64,000 bases of DNA from Nymphalis io. Its lineage: Eukaryota > Arthropoda > Insecta > Lepidoptera > Nymphalidae. The first letter of the stretch is position 1, and each line of letters starts with the position of its first letter. This document shows positions 11,466 to 25,300 of this stretch, in pieces. The position numbers were made by a program, and so were the translations under genes. The notes under the pieces were generated by a model. It ran no database searches. It saw only the letters and a list, made by a program, of their open reading frames with translations, and was not told the DNA's origin. The stretch spans positions 4,216,001 through 4,280,000 of the forward strand of contig NC_065905.1 in the NCBI RefSeq assembly GCF_905147045.1, read 5' to 3'.

Positions 11466-11961
11466 TATTTTTATGTACAATTTTAATTTCAAGTGTATAT
11501 TAAGGTCACCCACAAAATAAATAAATTTATTAGCCATTTAATTTTTTTATTGTACATTTACCTTTAATTACTTTCAGTGTCGGGTATTTCTTTAAATTTA
11601 TAATACTGAAATTGAGTTTCATTTGTTTTTTTACTAAAGATTAAAGATCAAAAGATTTCCTTCTGTCTGACCTCTAATTTAAATATTACTATATTTATAT
11701 TTATTGAATGCGAATTATTAATTTCGCTGAAGACTTAAAAATAAATAAAATGAATTAATTAACAGTACCTATTGTATAATTGGTGACAGCGTGGAATGTT
11801 GGCAAGAATGCTAGCAGCATTTCTCCGTTGAATCGCAATTCTGTTATCTTGGCGAAGTATTAACTCGTCTTTCATCAGCGTAAGTCATGTAATGTAAATG
11901 GGGGGGGTGTTATATATTTTAATTTTAGTTTTTATTTTTGCTCCAAATTCCAAGTATTTAA

Positions 11962-12247
11962 ATTAATAATATAATAAAATTAATAATATCCTGGGAAATT
12001 ATTCACACACGCACATCTAATCCTAAACTAAGCAGAGCTTGTACTCCATAGTGCAAGCTCCACCAACTGACAACTGATATCCTACATATACTACTTTTCT
12101 TTTGTAAATAGACACTTATATAGACAATTACACCCAGACTCAGGACAAACAGAGATGTTCTTGTACACAAATGTCTGTCCCGGGTGGGAATCGAATCTAC
12201 GACCTTCGGCGTGAAAGGCACGTATCTACCAACCACGCCAACCGACC
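11962..12247 (-). mobile_element. SINE-4, full length
   Basis: TAATAATATCCTGGGAAATTATTC end block, then GGACAAACAGAGATGTTC, CGGGTGGGAATCGAATC (reverse B box) and ACCAACCACGCCAACCGACC (reverse A box). Confidence 0.88.
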
Positions 12248-13138
12248 CGTCATGTTAAAATATAATAATATATAGATTAAAAAAATGTATCCGTCACGTA
12301 CATACTTACGTGTAATATCGAAATTAATGGTCATTAAAAGATTTTTTTGTAATTAAAAACCAATTAATATGGAGATAAAATAAGAAAAAACAGTGATAAT
12401 ATAAGCTTTTTTTATATATTTTATTTTTATGTATAGTATATGCGTCATTCTCACACAAAGGTGTACGTGGCGGAATAAGACAGCCATTTGCCGGATGACG
12501 AGTTGGTGTGGTACTAACAGATTTTTAACATTAAAAAAAATTACTTAGCGGTGCATGTAATTATATAAGTAGTTATTCTAATTTTAATTTATTATGTAGG
12601 CAGACGAGCAAATGAACCATTACGATAAATGGTCACCTTTATCCAAAGATCTGGCACATCTAGAGTTACATCATTTGTGCGTGTATATACAGCGGCTTAT
12701 TTTAAATTTGGTTATTTAAGAAGTTAATATTGTAGTTAATATTGTATTGAACGCATTTGGAATATCATGCGCGAAGTATTTAATTGCTGACATGCATACA
12801 AACGATCCATGTCTAAATTCAGAAATACTTCACAAATATCGAAGCATATGAAAATATATCGATAGAATTTGCGTATGTAAAAAAACGTGTATACAAAATA
12901 TGGCAAATAAAGCCGGAAACTATGAATAAAGTTGAACCATTCGTTTGTTTGTTTTTTATTCTATCTTTCCTATTGGTATTGTAAAATACCAATATACCTA
13001 CTGTTGCTCGATAACTCAAAATGTTTATTAATAGAAGTCTTTTGATGTTGTGACCGTGTGTGTTTTTTTATGGGTTTTTTTTTAATCTGTTGTAGAACTA
13101 AGTGATATTGTTATCTTTTAATAGTGTAAGGTTCTCTA
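12248..13138. other. AT-rich region, nothing identified
   Basis: No coherent frame or repeat copy. A slightly GC-richer stretch at 12465-12515 has no match in the window. Confidence 0.5.
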
Positions 13139-13263
13139 TGTCCTTTTCTATACAACTGACGTGTATGCAAAATTATACGACGATCGTTTAAGTAGTCAAG
13201 ACTTGAAAGCGTAATAAACAAACAAGCTCACTTTTGCATTTATTTAGTTTTTTAGTAAGGATT
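13139..13263 (-). mobile_element. Helitron-like non-autonomous element, 5' part
   Basis: In reverse complement: TCCTTACTAAAAAACTAAAT, AAGTGAGCTTGTTTGTTTATTACG, CTTTCAAGTCTTGACTACTT and a GATCGTCGTATAATTTTGCATACACG block, the order typical of the family. Confidence 0.62.
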
Positions 13264-13581
13264 TAGTTAGATCGATCACATTAAAGTAAATATAAATTTA
13301 ACACTCACAACAAATAAATATACGCAATCGTGGTTACGAGTAAATTTAAGGCATTTTAAATGTTGTTAGGCCGGTAATAAGTTAAATATTGCTGTCTACT
13401 TTCTTCGAATGTCAAATCAATAGTGACAGAAAGAGATAAATCTTTGTATAACTAAACATTCCTATAGTGACATTTATAAATGAGATAGTTACAGATATTA
13501 CAAAATTGTAATTGTTTCAATACAATACACAGGCAAAATCTTGTAGTAATTTATTAAGAAGTTAGTTATGATTTAATTTAC

Positions 13582-13628
13582 TTGGTGGTAGGGCTTTGTG
13601 CAAACCCGGCTGGGTGGAGCACCACCCA
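13582..13628 (+). mobile_element. SINE-3 head fragment
   Basis: TTGGTGGTAGGGCTTTGTGC and CTGGGTGGAGCACCACCCA only; immediately followed by a reverse SINE-2. Confidence 0.6.
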
Positions 13629-13812
13629 TAGTGTGCAAACAGAAGTGCAGCCTCTATTCTCTCACTCTTGTAATACGATTGAATGGTAAATCTGACGACC
13701 AGAAAAATTTCGGGCGTTTTCCGAGGCGTGTGTGTAAACACTGCTAATTTACAGACTGAGCTGCTACTGAAAATTTACTAACCCAATACTTTTTTTACTG
13801 ACTCGACTCGGG
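13629..13812 (-). mobile_element. SINE-2, reverse, diverged
   Basis: CACTCTTGTAATACGATTGAATGG, TTTTCCGAGGCGTGTG, GAGCTGCTACTGAAAATTTACT and CCCAATACTTTTTTTACTG follow the SINE-2 order in reverse, ending in a GGGTTTTGAAAC B-box remnant. Confidence 0.65.
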
Positions 13813-14375
13813 TTTTGAAACTGATACCTAAATCATTCATAAACTATGTAAAAATAAACCCTGAAGTATGTGTGACTACGAATTCTATTCTATGTAACAA
13901 TTGTTGGCACATAAGTGATGACACAGCTGAAGACTACTAATCCTTTCTAAAATTGAATTCAGAATCTTCATTCTAAGATATTACTCCTGTTATTGACTCT
14001 CAGGCTCCAGACGTGTCTGTAGTTGAGCTAACTGCTCGCGTTATCAATTGCAAATTATGCAAATACCCTCTCCCAACGTAAATTGTTGACTTAGCTTTAT
14101 CCAGCGAATATACGATTATGTTCTCGCGCCATGTTGAATTTGAAACAGGAATTATACTTAAGCTATTGGAACGTTTTATATCGTTATGTGGCATTATCGT
14201 TGTTTCAAATATTATGCATTAATGCATTCATTTTTATCTGACATAGTTCGACAATATTTAGTGGTGGAAGAGCTCTGGGCAATCAAAATGGCTTTAAAGG
14301 CCAGACATAGTAGTATCTAGAAGCTGAATGAGAATCGAGGGTCACGTTGCTTAAAATAATCTTATTGCTCATCGA

Positions 14376-14668
14376 GGGGCCTGTTGGCGTGGTTAGTAGA
14401 TCCTTGCCTTTCACGCCGAAGCTTGTGGGTTCGATTCCCACCCAAGACAGACATTTGTGTGCATGAACATCATGCATCATGGGTCTGTTTGTGCTGAGTC
14501 TGGGTGTAATTATCCATATAAGTATGTATTTACAAAATAAAAATAGTATATATAGTATATCAGCTGTCTGGTTTCCATAGTTTACTAGTACTCTGCTCAA
14601 CTCTGCTTAGTTTGGAATCAGATAACCGTGTGTGAATATTGTCCCAGGATATTATTATTAATTTATTA
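14376..14668 (+). mobile_element. SINE-4, full length
   Basis: CCTGTTGGCGTGGTTAGTAG, GTGGGTTCGATTCCCACCC, GAGTCTGGGTGTAATTATCC, CTGGTTTCCATAG and a CCCAGGATATTATTATTAAT end. Confidence 0.88.
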
Positions 14669-15134
14669 TCAAACTCTAAGTATAACAAAAAAAGCAAAGT
14701 AAATTAGAAGGTAAAAAAATCAAAAGAAAGAGACAGGTAGGCATAACGCTAAATCGTTATGCGACATGGCCAAAGCCACTAACTACCATTACACTCGACT
14801 GTAAGCCGTGTAAAAGAACTTCGTTCCAAAACTAAGTAATATGTGTAAGATATTGAAATTTTAATGAACAATTAATGCTATGGAACAACAGAAACAAAAT
14901 AAACTCTAAAAATTTTGCATAGTTGCGAAACTCTGTGCAGACGCAGTTATAAATAACAGAAATAATACTAACTATAATTATCCGTGGTACAAAATTGTGT
15001 AAAAACACTTTATTAGAGTAGGCTTCCTAGGCCGGATCCACGTTTGATCATCTTGACGTATACGTCGCGTGCCATCGATGTGTGTCATAATCGCTTGTTT
15101 AGACGTTAGTGTGATGGTATGCCGTTGTTATACC

Positions 15135-15201
<67 letters not shown>

Positions 15202-15907
15202 ACGATATATACGTATATATATATATATATACGTATATATCAGTTATGTTCCGTTCTATACTCGTATTCGATAAATAATATGCCGTGCTCGGTATTATTG
15301 GGGAAATTTGATGCTGTATCACGATACGTTTTCATCATTAGAACACAACAAACGTTCTATTCACTGGTTATATATATATATACCCTGAATATGGGTGACT
15401 AATTATTCAGCGAGTTTTTATTTTTAATTTCTCTTTATCATTAGTTTTACATGCCTTCAGCCTTTATATATTACTTGTAAAAAAATGGTGTCGAAATAAA
15501 AATGTCTTGACCTTTACCATATATTATTCAAGATAATCCAAAATCATTATTACACAGCTAATTATTAATTGTAAAAGAAAAATATTACATAATACCTATA
15601 TATTACGCTTCAAGAAAGGTAAGCATAATTGTAACCTTACTCTATTCAGAATAATAACAGTTTTATTTTTCTATATCACAAAGAAAGTTTCTTGTGCGAA
15701 CTAAAAATTCCAACTTTCACCCCACAACGCTCTCCAGACTTTGAGTAAATTTAAACAAAACGAGATAGTTTAGAGAACGATTCTCGGACGAAGTAAAATA
15801 AAACAGATGTGAAAGCAACGGATATTTCTTTTTAAGTTTGAAATCAAATGTCAGCGTAGTGTTGATTTGATTTTTTTGTTATATCACGTGTTCAGTAGGA
15901 ACTGTAA
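14669..15907. other. AT-rich region around a microsatellite
   Basis: Apart from the TA tract at 15136-15240 nothing was identified. Confidence 0.5.
15136..15240. repeat. (TA)n microsatellite, compound
   Basis: TA run 15136-15197, then CATAACGATATATACG and a second run flanked by TACGTATATAT on both sides. Confidence 0.97.
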
Positions 15908-15980
15908 GAACGTTTATTCTGTAAGAACGAACTCGAGACTCACCGCATAAAACTGTCGTGAAATGTTAAAAAGTGATTTC
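15908..15980 (+). repeat. Dispersed repeat R5, copy 3
   Basis: GAACTCGAGACTCACCGC, CTGTCGTGAAATGTTAAAAAGTG, directly followed by a SINE-2 fragment. Confidence 0.55.
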
Positions 15981-16150
15981 TGTACCTGAATTCTTGTCGG
16001 TCGTGTCAATTCCATCGGGTTATGAGAGTGCACTTGTGTTTGCGCAGATACTTTTGCACTATTATTTGTCCTGTGTAGTTGACTAATCGTTTGCAATTTG
16101 AACCCCACAGAAAGACAGGCTACTCTTTTGCACCTAACACCTGACCAACG
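15975..16150 (+). mobile_element. SINE-2 3' fragment
   Basis: TTCTTGTCGGTCGTGTCAATTCC, GGGTTATGAGAGTGCAC and TGTCCTGTGTAGTTGACTAATC match the SINE-2 3' half. Lies about 140 nt before the first visible SDR exon. Confidence 0.6.
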
Positions 16151-16290
16151 CTCTAGCTTCTTAAATTTTGTTGTTTATGTCACGTGTTTTAGAAAACCTG
16201 CTTGATGATATAAAAATGCAACATATCACACGCAAACAGCATTAAAAATTCTATTACTACTGTAATAGTTAAACTTTTTTTTTATTTCAG

Positions 16291-16337
16291 TAATCACTGG
16301 AAGTACTGATGGAATCGGGAAAGCATACGCCAAAGAA
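16291..16337 (+). CDS. SDR exon 1 of those visible (cofactor-binding TGSTDGIG)
   Basis: A polypyrimidine tract and TTTCAG precede it and GTAAGT follows. It encodes (V)ITGSTDGIGKAYAKE. The first two bases complete a codon begun on an upstream exon; the exon ends in phase 0. This is the Rossmann-fold dinucleotide-binding turn, so the residues missing upstream are mostly the N-terminal anchor. Confidence 0.88.
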
Positions 16338-19300
16338 GTAAGTAACTTACAACTACATAATTAGATATATAATTAAGTTAAAGTTTGCGTGTATTTGAAA
16401 TAAATGATTTCAAGGTCAAATTAAAACTTGAATTTTGTCAAGGCAGCCAGAAGTCTGGGATATAACACATTTACATCATCACGATCATTTTCTTGATGTA
16501 AAATGTAAAAGTTTGATATATGTCAAATCCGTCTGGGACTATGAGATTTATCAATAGACTGGCTTGATGATTGTTCAAATCATTGATTCTGCATGTACTC
16601 CTGAAGATTTCAAAAATAATAAAAATTGTTGCTTCCATTTTTTCCATGCCCGGCTGACGCTGACCTCTGCCGTCCATTTTTAGTTCAGATGGCGGTCGCG
16701 CGTGTTCCATTTTGAATCAATTAATATATCTTGCCTTATAATAGTCAATCACCCCAGACTTCTGGCTGCCCGTAATTTGTACGTAGTTATCTTAATAGCT
16801 AATCATTAATAAAAAAAATACTTTAAATATTAAGCGATTTAATCTATATAAAATACAAAATAGATGACAAATAAAAAAGAGTTTTCACATCATTCTTACT
16901 TTATTCATGCTTTATTCTTTTTTTATTTTCTTCTTTTTTGTTTATTAAAAAATTGCTAGCTGATGTGACATAAACTATATCTTAATAAATGTACAAAAAC
17001 TAGAAACATTTTATGTACCTATTTAAAAGCAAACACTGCATGCAGTGTTTTTGCACAGACAACAATATCTTAAAAACATTAAAGCGCTTGAATAATATAT
17101 AACAATAACGAAAAAAAAAAGATAAATATAAGCATTGTATATAAAAAAACCATTCAGATTTAAAAAATAAAAAGAACGGAAATAACAAAGATGTCTAAGA
17201 CGCTCTTATTATTAAACACGACAATGCTTTTATCCAGAAGGGTTATTTCTTTGTGCTTTTAGATTTATCATGATTAAAATTGTTATTATTAAATATATAC
17301 ATATAACTAAAACTTGAATCAAAATTTTACGATAAAAGAAATAAACATCCATGAAATAGCTCGGAAAATTCAAAGAGAAATAAAAGTTAGATTTAAGTAG
17401 AAATATATGATATTCCGTTTTATATTGATATTAGCATATCATGCAACAGCTGAAGGCGTTCTCAACGCAGACACCGTTGTAAATCTGTTGCAAATTCCGA
17501 GATTCTATGGAATGGAATCTAAAAATATACTCGATAAAGTATAGGACTTACTCTATTGAATATATTTAAAATGTATATAATATTTCCTGTTGAATTCTCG
17601 ACTTATTTAATCTTATCACTTATCAGATATACTACCGCAAAACAGCAGTACTTGGTATTGTCGTGTTCCGGTTTGAAGGGTAAGTAAGCTAGTGTAATTA
17701 CAGGCACAAGGGACATAACATCTTAGTTCCCAAGGTTGGTGGCGTATTGGCGATGTAAGCGATGGTTAACATTTCTTACAATGTAAATATATATGAGCGT
17801 TGGTGACCACTTACTATTAGTGGCCCATATGCTCGTTCGCCTACCTATACTATAAAAAAGGCCGTCCGCCTACCTATTCTATAAAAAAAGCAGACAACAA
17901 GCAGGTGGCCCAATTAAATGAAGCTCGTCCTCGTAGACACTGAGATCGTACGGGCCAATGATTCATATTAGTAATGCATTGGCTTGGTGGGGCATAAATT
18001 GTCATGTTACTCGTCCCTTTGAGTCCGGTTTATTCCCCCTTCACACAAGAACACCGAAACACATTGTAATATGCTCTTTGCTCGTATGATTACTGTCTTA
18101 ATTCTGAGTCAAATTAATATTCAATGTATCTATGAAAATTAGTTATAATTATACATAAACTTAAATTATGTATTTTATTCACGTATTCATTATTTACACT
18201 GTGAAGTTGAATAATATTATCAAATATATATCAGCGTAGTCGCGTTACCTAACACACGTAAAAAAAAGTAGCTAATAGTATTTCCTTTCCTTCAATGTTG
18301 CTTTGAAATAAATGCTTTATTATATTCCAAGGAACAAATTCAGATTTAAGTTGAATTCGATAGAACAAATATGGAACTGATATACCTTAACTACATTTTT
18401 CTTAAAAATGTTTAGTCCCGCTGTGTGCTAGCACATCAACAGCAAGTCAACTACTATACCGTTCAACAAAACACCATGACCATAGTTGGTCTATATAAAT
18501 AGGTAAATACTAAACAGTTCAGTACCTTTTCTCCTCAATTTGTCAACGGTTCGGTAGCTATTGACTAGATTTAGTACTAACGATAAAATAGAACAATTGA
18601 GACATGCAAGTTAATAAATGTTTTGATGAAATTAAATAATAATGATTATATTCGAAAAGTCGAGATGTCCCAGTGGTAAGAACGCGCGAATCTTAACCGA
18701 TGAACGTGGGTACAAACCCGGGCAAGCACCTCTGAATTTTCATGTGCTTATTTTCTGTTTATAATTCATCTCGTGCTTTTCGGTGAAGGAAAACATCGTG
18801 GGGAAACCTGCAAGTGTCTAATTTCATCGATTCTGCCACATGTGTATTCCACCAACCCGCAACGGAGCAGCGTTGTGGAATAAGCTCCAAACCTTCTCAA
18901 AAAGGGAAAGGAGACCTTAGCCTAGCAGTGGGACATTTATAGGCTGTTACTTACTTTACTTATGTTCGAAAATCAGTGAGAATTTTAATTCGTAACTAAA
19001 TGTTATCTACTTGTCCACAGTTAGCTGCTCGTGGCTGCGATATTATTCTCGTCAGCCGATCGATTGACAAGTTGAAAGCAACTGCCGCTGAAATAGGTAC
19101 AGTATGATTAGTTTAATCATATAACTATATTATATAAGGCTTTAATAGCTCAACGGTTAACGAGCCAGTATTTTAATGTACCTACCAAAACGATAAAGTA
19201 TTCATTAGTAATTTATATTTACTTATTAAAATATATATAAGGCTTTACCTATAAAATGTACTAGCATTAGTTATATTTGCCATAGTGGCTGCAGATAATT

Positions 19301-22300
19301 CGGATCAAGGTTAGAATCCCGGTTCAAGCCTATGAAAATTATTTGGTTTTTCTGTCTTTTTCTGCTTCTGTCAGCAAAGACGTTAGACCAGGGAATGCAG
19401 TCGTTTCTTTCTATATCATTGGACTATGGAAGTTATCGAATATAGTGAGTGCATTTGCATTTGCGCAAATACTTTTTTTTTGTATAATATTAGTTTATAG
19501 TATGGCCGTGAAGTCGTAACAGATAGGCAGATAGGCAGTTCTTTCGCACGTGTAACATTCGCATAGATATGTATAACCATATAAGATTAATGTCGTATGT
19601 CTGCCTATTTAAAATCATATATAAAAAATTCTCGCTAATGTCAAAACAACACAGAGAAAACCATCAAAAACATAAATGTGAAATGAGAGCCAAGTTCAAT
19701 ATTATGATATATGTATTGGTTGTTGACTTCAACGACAATAGACCTAAATGGGTGCCAAGTTCAATGGTCAGTCCTGAAATTTATTAATAACAACATAAAT
19801 AATTTTATAAAAACTTAAAATATCATTTATTTTTATAACTTAGGATAATACATATGATTTGACTTGGCTAGTTCCCATCGTGTCTAGATTTTTACCTAAC
19901 ACCTGATAAACAACGTTAATAAATAAGGTTTTTCAAACAGTTATGATTCAATGTCAGAAAACAAACAAAGCATAAAGTTACATATTATTTTTATATAATG
20001 TGTACGTATGTAAATAACTTATGGTTTTCACACTATTATGTTATATTATTTTATGTATTTCATTAATGACATAGTTAGCTAACAAGCAATTCTTATTCTT
20101 AATCATAATAAAGTCTTCGAACCATTGAGCTGAGGTTCTTAAGCAAAGATTTTAAGCGAAGGTAGCGGGTTTAAACCTAAGTAAGCATCATTGAATTTCC
20201 AGGTGCTTAATTTGCGTTTATAATTCATCTCGTACTTGGCGATGAAGGAAGTTATCTTGAGGTACAGTGTCGGGTGAAAATCTGCCATATGTATATCCAC
20301 CAATCCGCATTAGAGCAGCTTGGTGGTATAAACTCTAAAACTTACTTAGAGAAACACCATGTCTTATAACAACTGTGTGACATTTACAAGCCGTTAGGTG
20401 TTTACTTTACCTTTAATAATATTATAAGTATGTCTGTTTGTTACCAAATCACAATTAAACCACAGAACTAAGCGAGTAAACAAAGTAAACGAGTTGCCTA
20501 GTGATGTGAATATCGCATTCGCTCGATGGTTTTCGCTAGTTTTTTCACTCAATAGCAAGTGAAAATATTAACGGTATAAATTTTATTTATAAAAGCATTT
20601 CCCCACAGAGAGTGAATATAAAGTGAACACAAAAACAGTGCAAGCTGACTTCTGCGACGGCGAAAGTATATACGACAAGATATCAAAGGAGATAACTGAT
20701 CTCGAGATCGGTACGCTGGTGAACAATGTCGGGATATCGTATACTTATCCCGAATATTTCCTGGACTTGCCGGATTGGTGAGTATTTTTTTTTTAATTAT
20801 TATTTTATTTATTTATTTATTTTTTTATAGAATAGGAAGGCGGACGAGCATATGGGCCACCTGATGGTAAGTGGTCACCAAACGCCCTTAGACATTGGCA
20901 TTGTAAGAAATGTTAACCATCGCTTACATCACCAATGCCACTAACCTTGGGAACTAAGATGTTATGTCCCTTTGTATTTCTCTCTCTCTCTCTCTCTCTT
21001 TCTTATATTTTTTTCACTTGTCTTTTTCGTCTTCTTTATTTTTATATCTGTCTTTGATATAATATATTTTAATGTTATATTGAAAACTATTGTTGGTTAA
21101 GTTTTATTAATATGTTTCCAAAATGAATGAATGGACGAACAAACAAATAAATAAATATAGTCAACCGGATACGTTTCGTCAGTGGTTTTGATTTTCTGTT
21201 TAGTTATAATGACTTTAATTTGTATGTCTGGCACATACGTGTTTTTATTTCAAGAATCATTATCGAAATGTCAGAGTTACAATTTAAAAATATCCTTATG
21301 CAGTTTTTATTTTTTATTTAAATGCGAAACATACTCCATATGTTTAAGTAAGTTTATTATATTCAATTTTTATTATTGTTTTGTATATGAGCCTGTGAGC
21401 TGTGTATAAAAATTAAATATTAATAATGCAAAATTTCTTCCAACAGCCTTCGTACACACATATATTATATTAGCTAAGGTATAAAACAAATTCAAGTTTT
21501 ATCTATACTGTTTTTATCTTTTAGTTAATGTTTCTGTTTTAATATGTTCTTGATAATGATTATGATGTCTTCCTGACCGATTGCACAGTACATATTATAG
21601 CAAACATTAGTAGACTCTAATCCCTCACCCACGCAATTCTATGCCAATCCGACGGCAATCAAACACGTCCGGAAAGAGATCAAGACCAAGACTAGGGCTG
21701 CTACTGAGAGTCATCGACAAAAAACCCAATAACTTTTTAAGTGCCCGACCTGGGGTTTGAACCCAGTATCTGTGGCCTCTAGACCAACGAGACAGTATTA
21801 TAAACGTAATCTTAAACAACAAACCAAATAGTGCTCATCTTTGAACCAATTGATTCATAATGTTAAGTACATATGTTCAATACTAACAAAAAGTAATGTA
21901 ACTTTACACGTTCCGCTGGGTTGGCGCCTTCTCTCTTTTTTAGGAAAATGTTTGTACCTTTTCCCATCACGCTGTTCCAATGAGAATTGGCGAAAATAAA
22001 ATATCCTCACGATGTCTTCGTCATTTATTACGATGCTGATTAATTTATATTATTAATTAGTAAATATATCAAATAACTAAACATGTATATGTACATATAA
22101 ATAAACATATACCCGACAGTTACATAAGGAGAGTTATACATCAAATAGATACATAATATCCTTCGATTGATATTGGACGCAACAACCGCACAATTTGAAG
22201 CTATTTTCAAAGGTAGCAGGTGCTCATACGAGCGTCCGTTGTGGTGAAATTGAAATATTATACGAACCGTTTTCTTACTATCGAGCGTTGAGGTAGATAA

Positions 22301-25300
22301 ATGTTTGATGGAAACTACAATATATCTTCACAAAGATGATGGAACTGGTTAAAATAATGGACTAATGGACGAGACTCATAGTCTCTACGTATATATAAAT
22401 ACGTACATACGTTTATAATACTTGTAGAAATATTACGTAAGAACATACTCGAAACTTAGCCCAGAAAACAAATCTACGGTATTGTTTTTTTTATAGGTTG
22501 CCAGACTGGCCAATGGGCAACCTATGCGTAATTGGTCACCACCGCTCATAGATATTATTACCGTAAGAAATATTAGCCATCCCTTATAATATCAATGCGC
22601 GATCACCACTAATTCGTTTGATATTAAACTAATTGTTAACTTTTATGGCAATAGTCTATAATTAAATTAAAGAATAGGAAAACGGAAAAAACGGCGACGA
22701 TTACGCTTCGATTCGATTGCGATAAAGTGACAATTTGTCAATAGAATTGATTGTTTAGTTAAACAGCCGCTAAGCAACATTTAAAAGTAAAGCTATGTAT
22801 TGATAACGATTTCGCTAAATATAACTAGTTATATTTTAATATTAATAAGGAATAATTAATGAACATTCACTTATCTACGGTAATTTGGGACACGTGTACA
22901 TTTGTATTTATTTATATGAAATGAGACATTGAACCCTAAAAAGATAACCTTATTTTAGAGTATTGAAAGATAACCATTCGTCGTTTCGATGTGTGCACTA
23001 ATTGAATGCGTTTATTTAGAACCAGGTGTACATTATGTTATATGTATATATATATAGAATTACAAAAACATACTAGAAGCATAAAAACAAAAAAAGTACT
23101 TACATAAGGATCCTCAGACTTATGATTTAAAGTTCTCATACCCAACTTTTTTGGAGTTTCTTTACCTTATTAATAATAAAAAAATAAACAATCTCGACCG
23201 CAATCTTACCGTAAGTTACATTTCTATTCAATCAATCAATCAACAGCCAATCGTTGTCCACTGCTGAACATAGGCCTCTCCCAAGGTGCGCCAAAGCTCC
23301 CTGTCCTCCGCCTTCCGCATCTAGTTGGTGCCCGCCACCTTCTTAATTTCTTCTTCTTCTTTTCATTTCATTTTACATTTCTATTACTGCTACGAATTGT
23401 TTTTGTTAGGTCCTTCATATAAAATTCAATCCCAGAGGCAATCCGTTAGTTTGTGTACATTTTCTAAGATATGGAATTGCATCAATCATATATTTGGTAG
23501 CATTATCACATATCAAGGTTATACCGTATTTTGGTGGGTTTCGTTGGTATATATATATACATCCGGAAAGGACATCTGCCTCTGACACCCAATAGCTGAT
23601 CGTCGATTGTAACATGTTGGCTAGGAATGTTATTGAAGCGACGATTAGTTCGTCGATTCGCCGTAAGATATATTTCTAGGGCTAAAGGTAAATGATTCTT
23701 TAGCAAAATGTTTCAAGAGTCTCGTAAAGCTATTTTGCCTTATCAAGAAGTTTAAAAATTAGCTACATATTTTTTATGATTAGACAAACGTGATCAACCA
23801 ATCGTTTTGTTTTAAATGTTTGGTATATCAAATGATCTTAATGGATCGTTTTTTTTTCTTCCATCAGGGAGCAATCTGTTAGCAACATGATCAAGGCAAA
23901 TGTTGTAAGCGTTACTCGGATGACCGCTCTCGTTCTACCAGGGATGGTAAAACGCGGGAAGGGTGTGGTTATCAACATTGGGTCAGGATCGTCAATCATA
24001 CCGAGCCCTCTTCTAACCGTGTACGCTGCTGCAAAGGTAGGTCAAATTAAATTAGTTAAGATTTAATATATAACCGACGAGATAATAATTCAAAATCTTT
24101 TTCGTTTTAAGTAACTTTAAAGAAACACCTGTCCATTGAAATCCATCATATTAGAATAATTATTCGACTAAGAGTTATAAGGTTTTTTTTTAACTTGATC
24201 TCCATGTCCAAAACTAACGTCTGCATTGCCTATAACAATATTATCAAGTAAAAATTCGAATTTGATAATAGAAGTCATATCGCTTACATTGTGTCGTATA
24301 GTTAAAATTTAAACAAGTCAACTCTACTCGGCTGTGGTTACAAGTTGAGATGACACAATAATGGGGGGGTTCATTCATTCGATTAAATCCGGCGATGATG
24401 ACGCCGGCTTCTCAATTGTGGTTTTGATCGAAACATTATTGCAATTGACCACAGTTTGAGGACATTGCTGACCAATTGTGGATATCATGCGATGGAATAT
24501 TATTAAACTTTCTGTTTCTCAGTCTTAACGATATTCATATTTTTATTTATGTAATTTAATTTATATATATTTTATATTATTGTAAATAATTTTATCATTG
24601 TAACGGAAGACAAATGGATAAATATTTAAGCATGAGCTTTATATGTATTATCATTTCGGGGAGAGGGGGGAGTGCTGATTTTTAAACAACCTCAAGAATG
24701 AATTAATAAATGAACTTATAAGTCGACAACATAGGACTCACTGGCCTGACTAAATTAGCGGCTGTCGGGGCGCTATTTCACTCTATTTCCCGGCGCACTC
24801 CGCTAGTATATTTATTTAGCCGTTATGGAGCTATCTAGATCGGAACTTCTTATACCTATAACTTCCAGTCCCCCCTCTCCCCTACAGAAAATTGTTTTAT
24901 AACGCAGTCAGTGTTTTTGATTGAACCTAGAATACATTTCCTAATCAACTGCATTGATTCTTCCATTTGCACGTGAGAAATAATTGTTATTAGTGTTATA
25001 TTTCAAAATAACTTAAAATGTCTGGTCTACAAGAGATTATGTTTATAGTTTTCTTTATTTTTCAACTTCGGCTTCATTAAAAACGTTATTTTCAGGCATA
25101 TGTCAATAAGTTCTCAGAAGGTCTGGATATGGAATACGGTAAGAAGGGCATTATAGTCCAATGCGTTCTACCTGGCTTCGTATGTTCAAACATGTCGGGG
25201 ATACGAAGGAGCACGTTAATTGCTCCCACCGCGGAAACCTTCGTTAAATCAGCCATCAGTCTAGTCGGAACTACCTCAAAGACTCCAGGCTACTTGCCAC

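Noticed and set aside
14390..14445. tRNA gene (GTTGGCGTGGTTAGTAG, GGGTTCGATTCCC)
   Set aside because: Head of SINE-4; continues into the SINE body and recurs at 6.6, 12.2 and 31.3 kb.
15069..15322. Frames rich in YIYIYI on both strands
   Set aside because: Translations of the (TA)n microsatellite.
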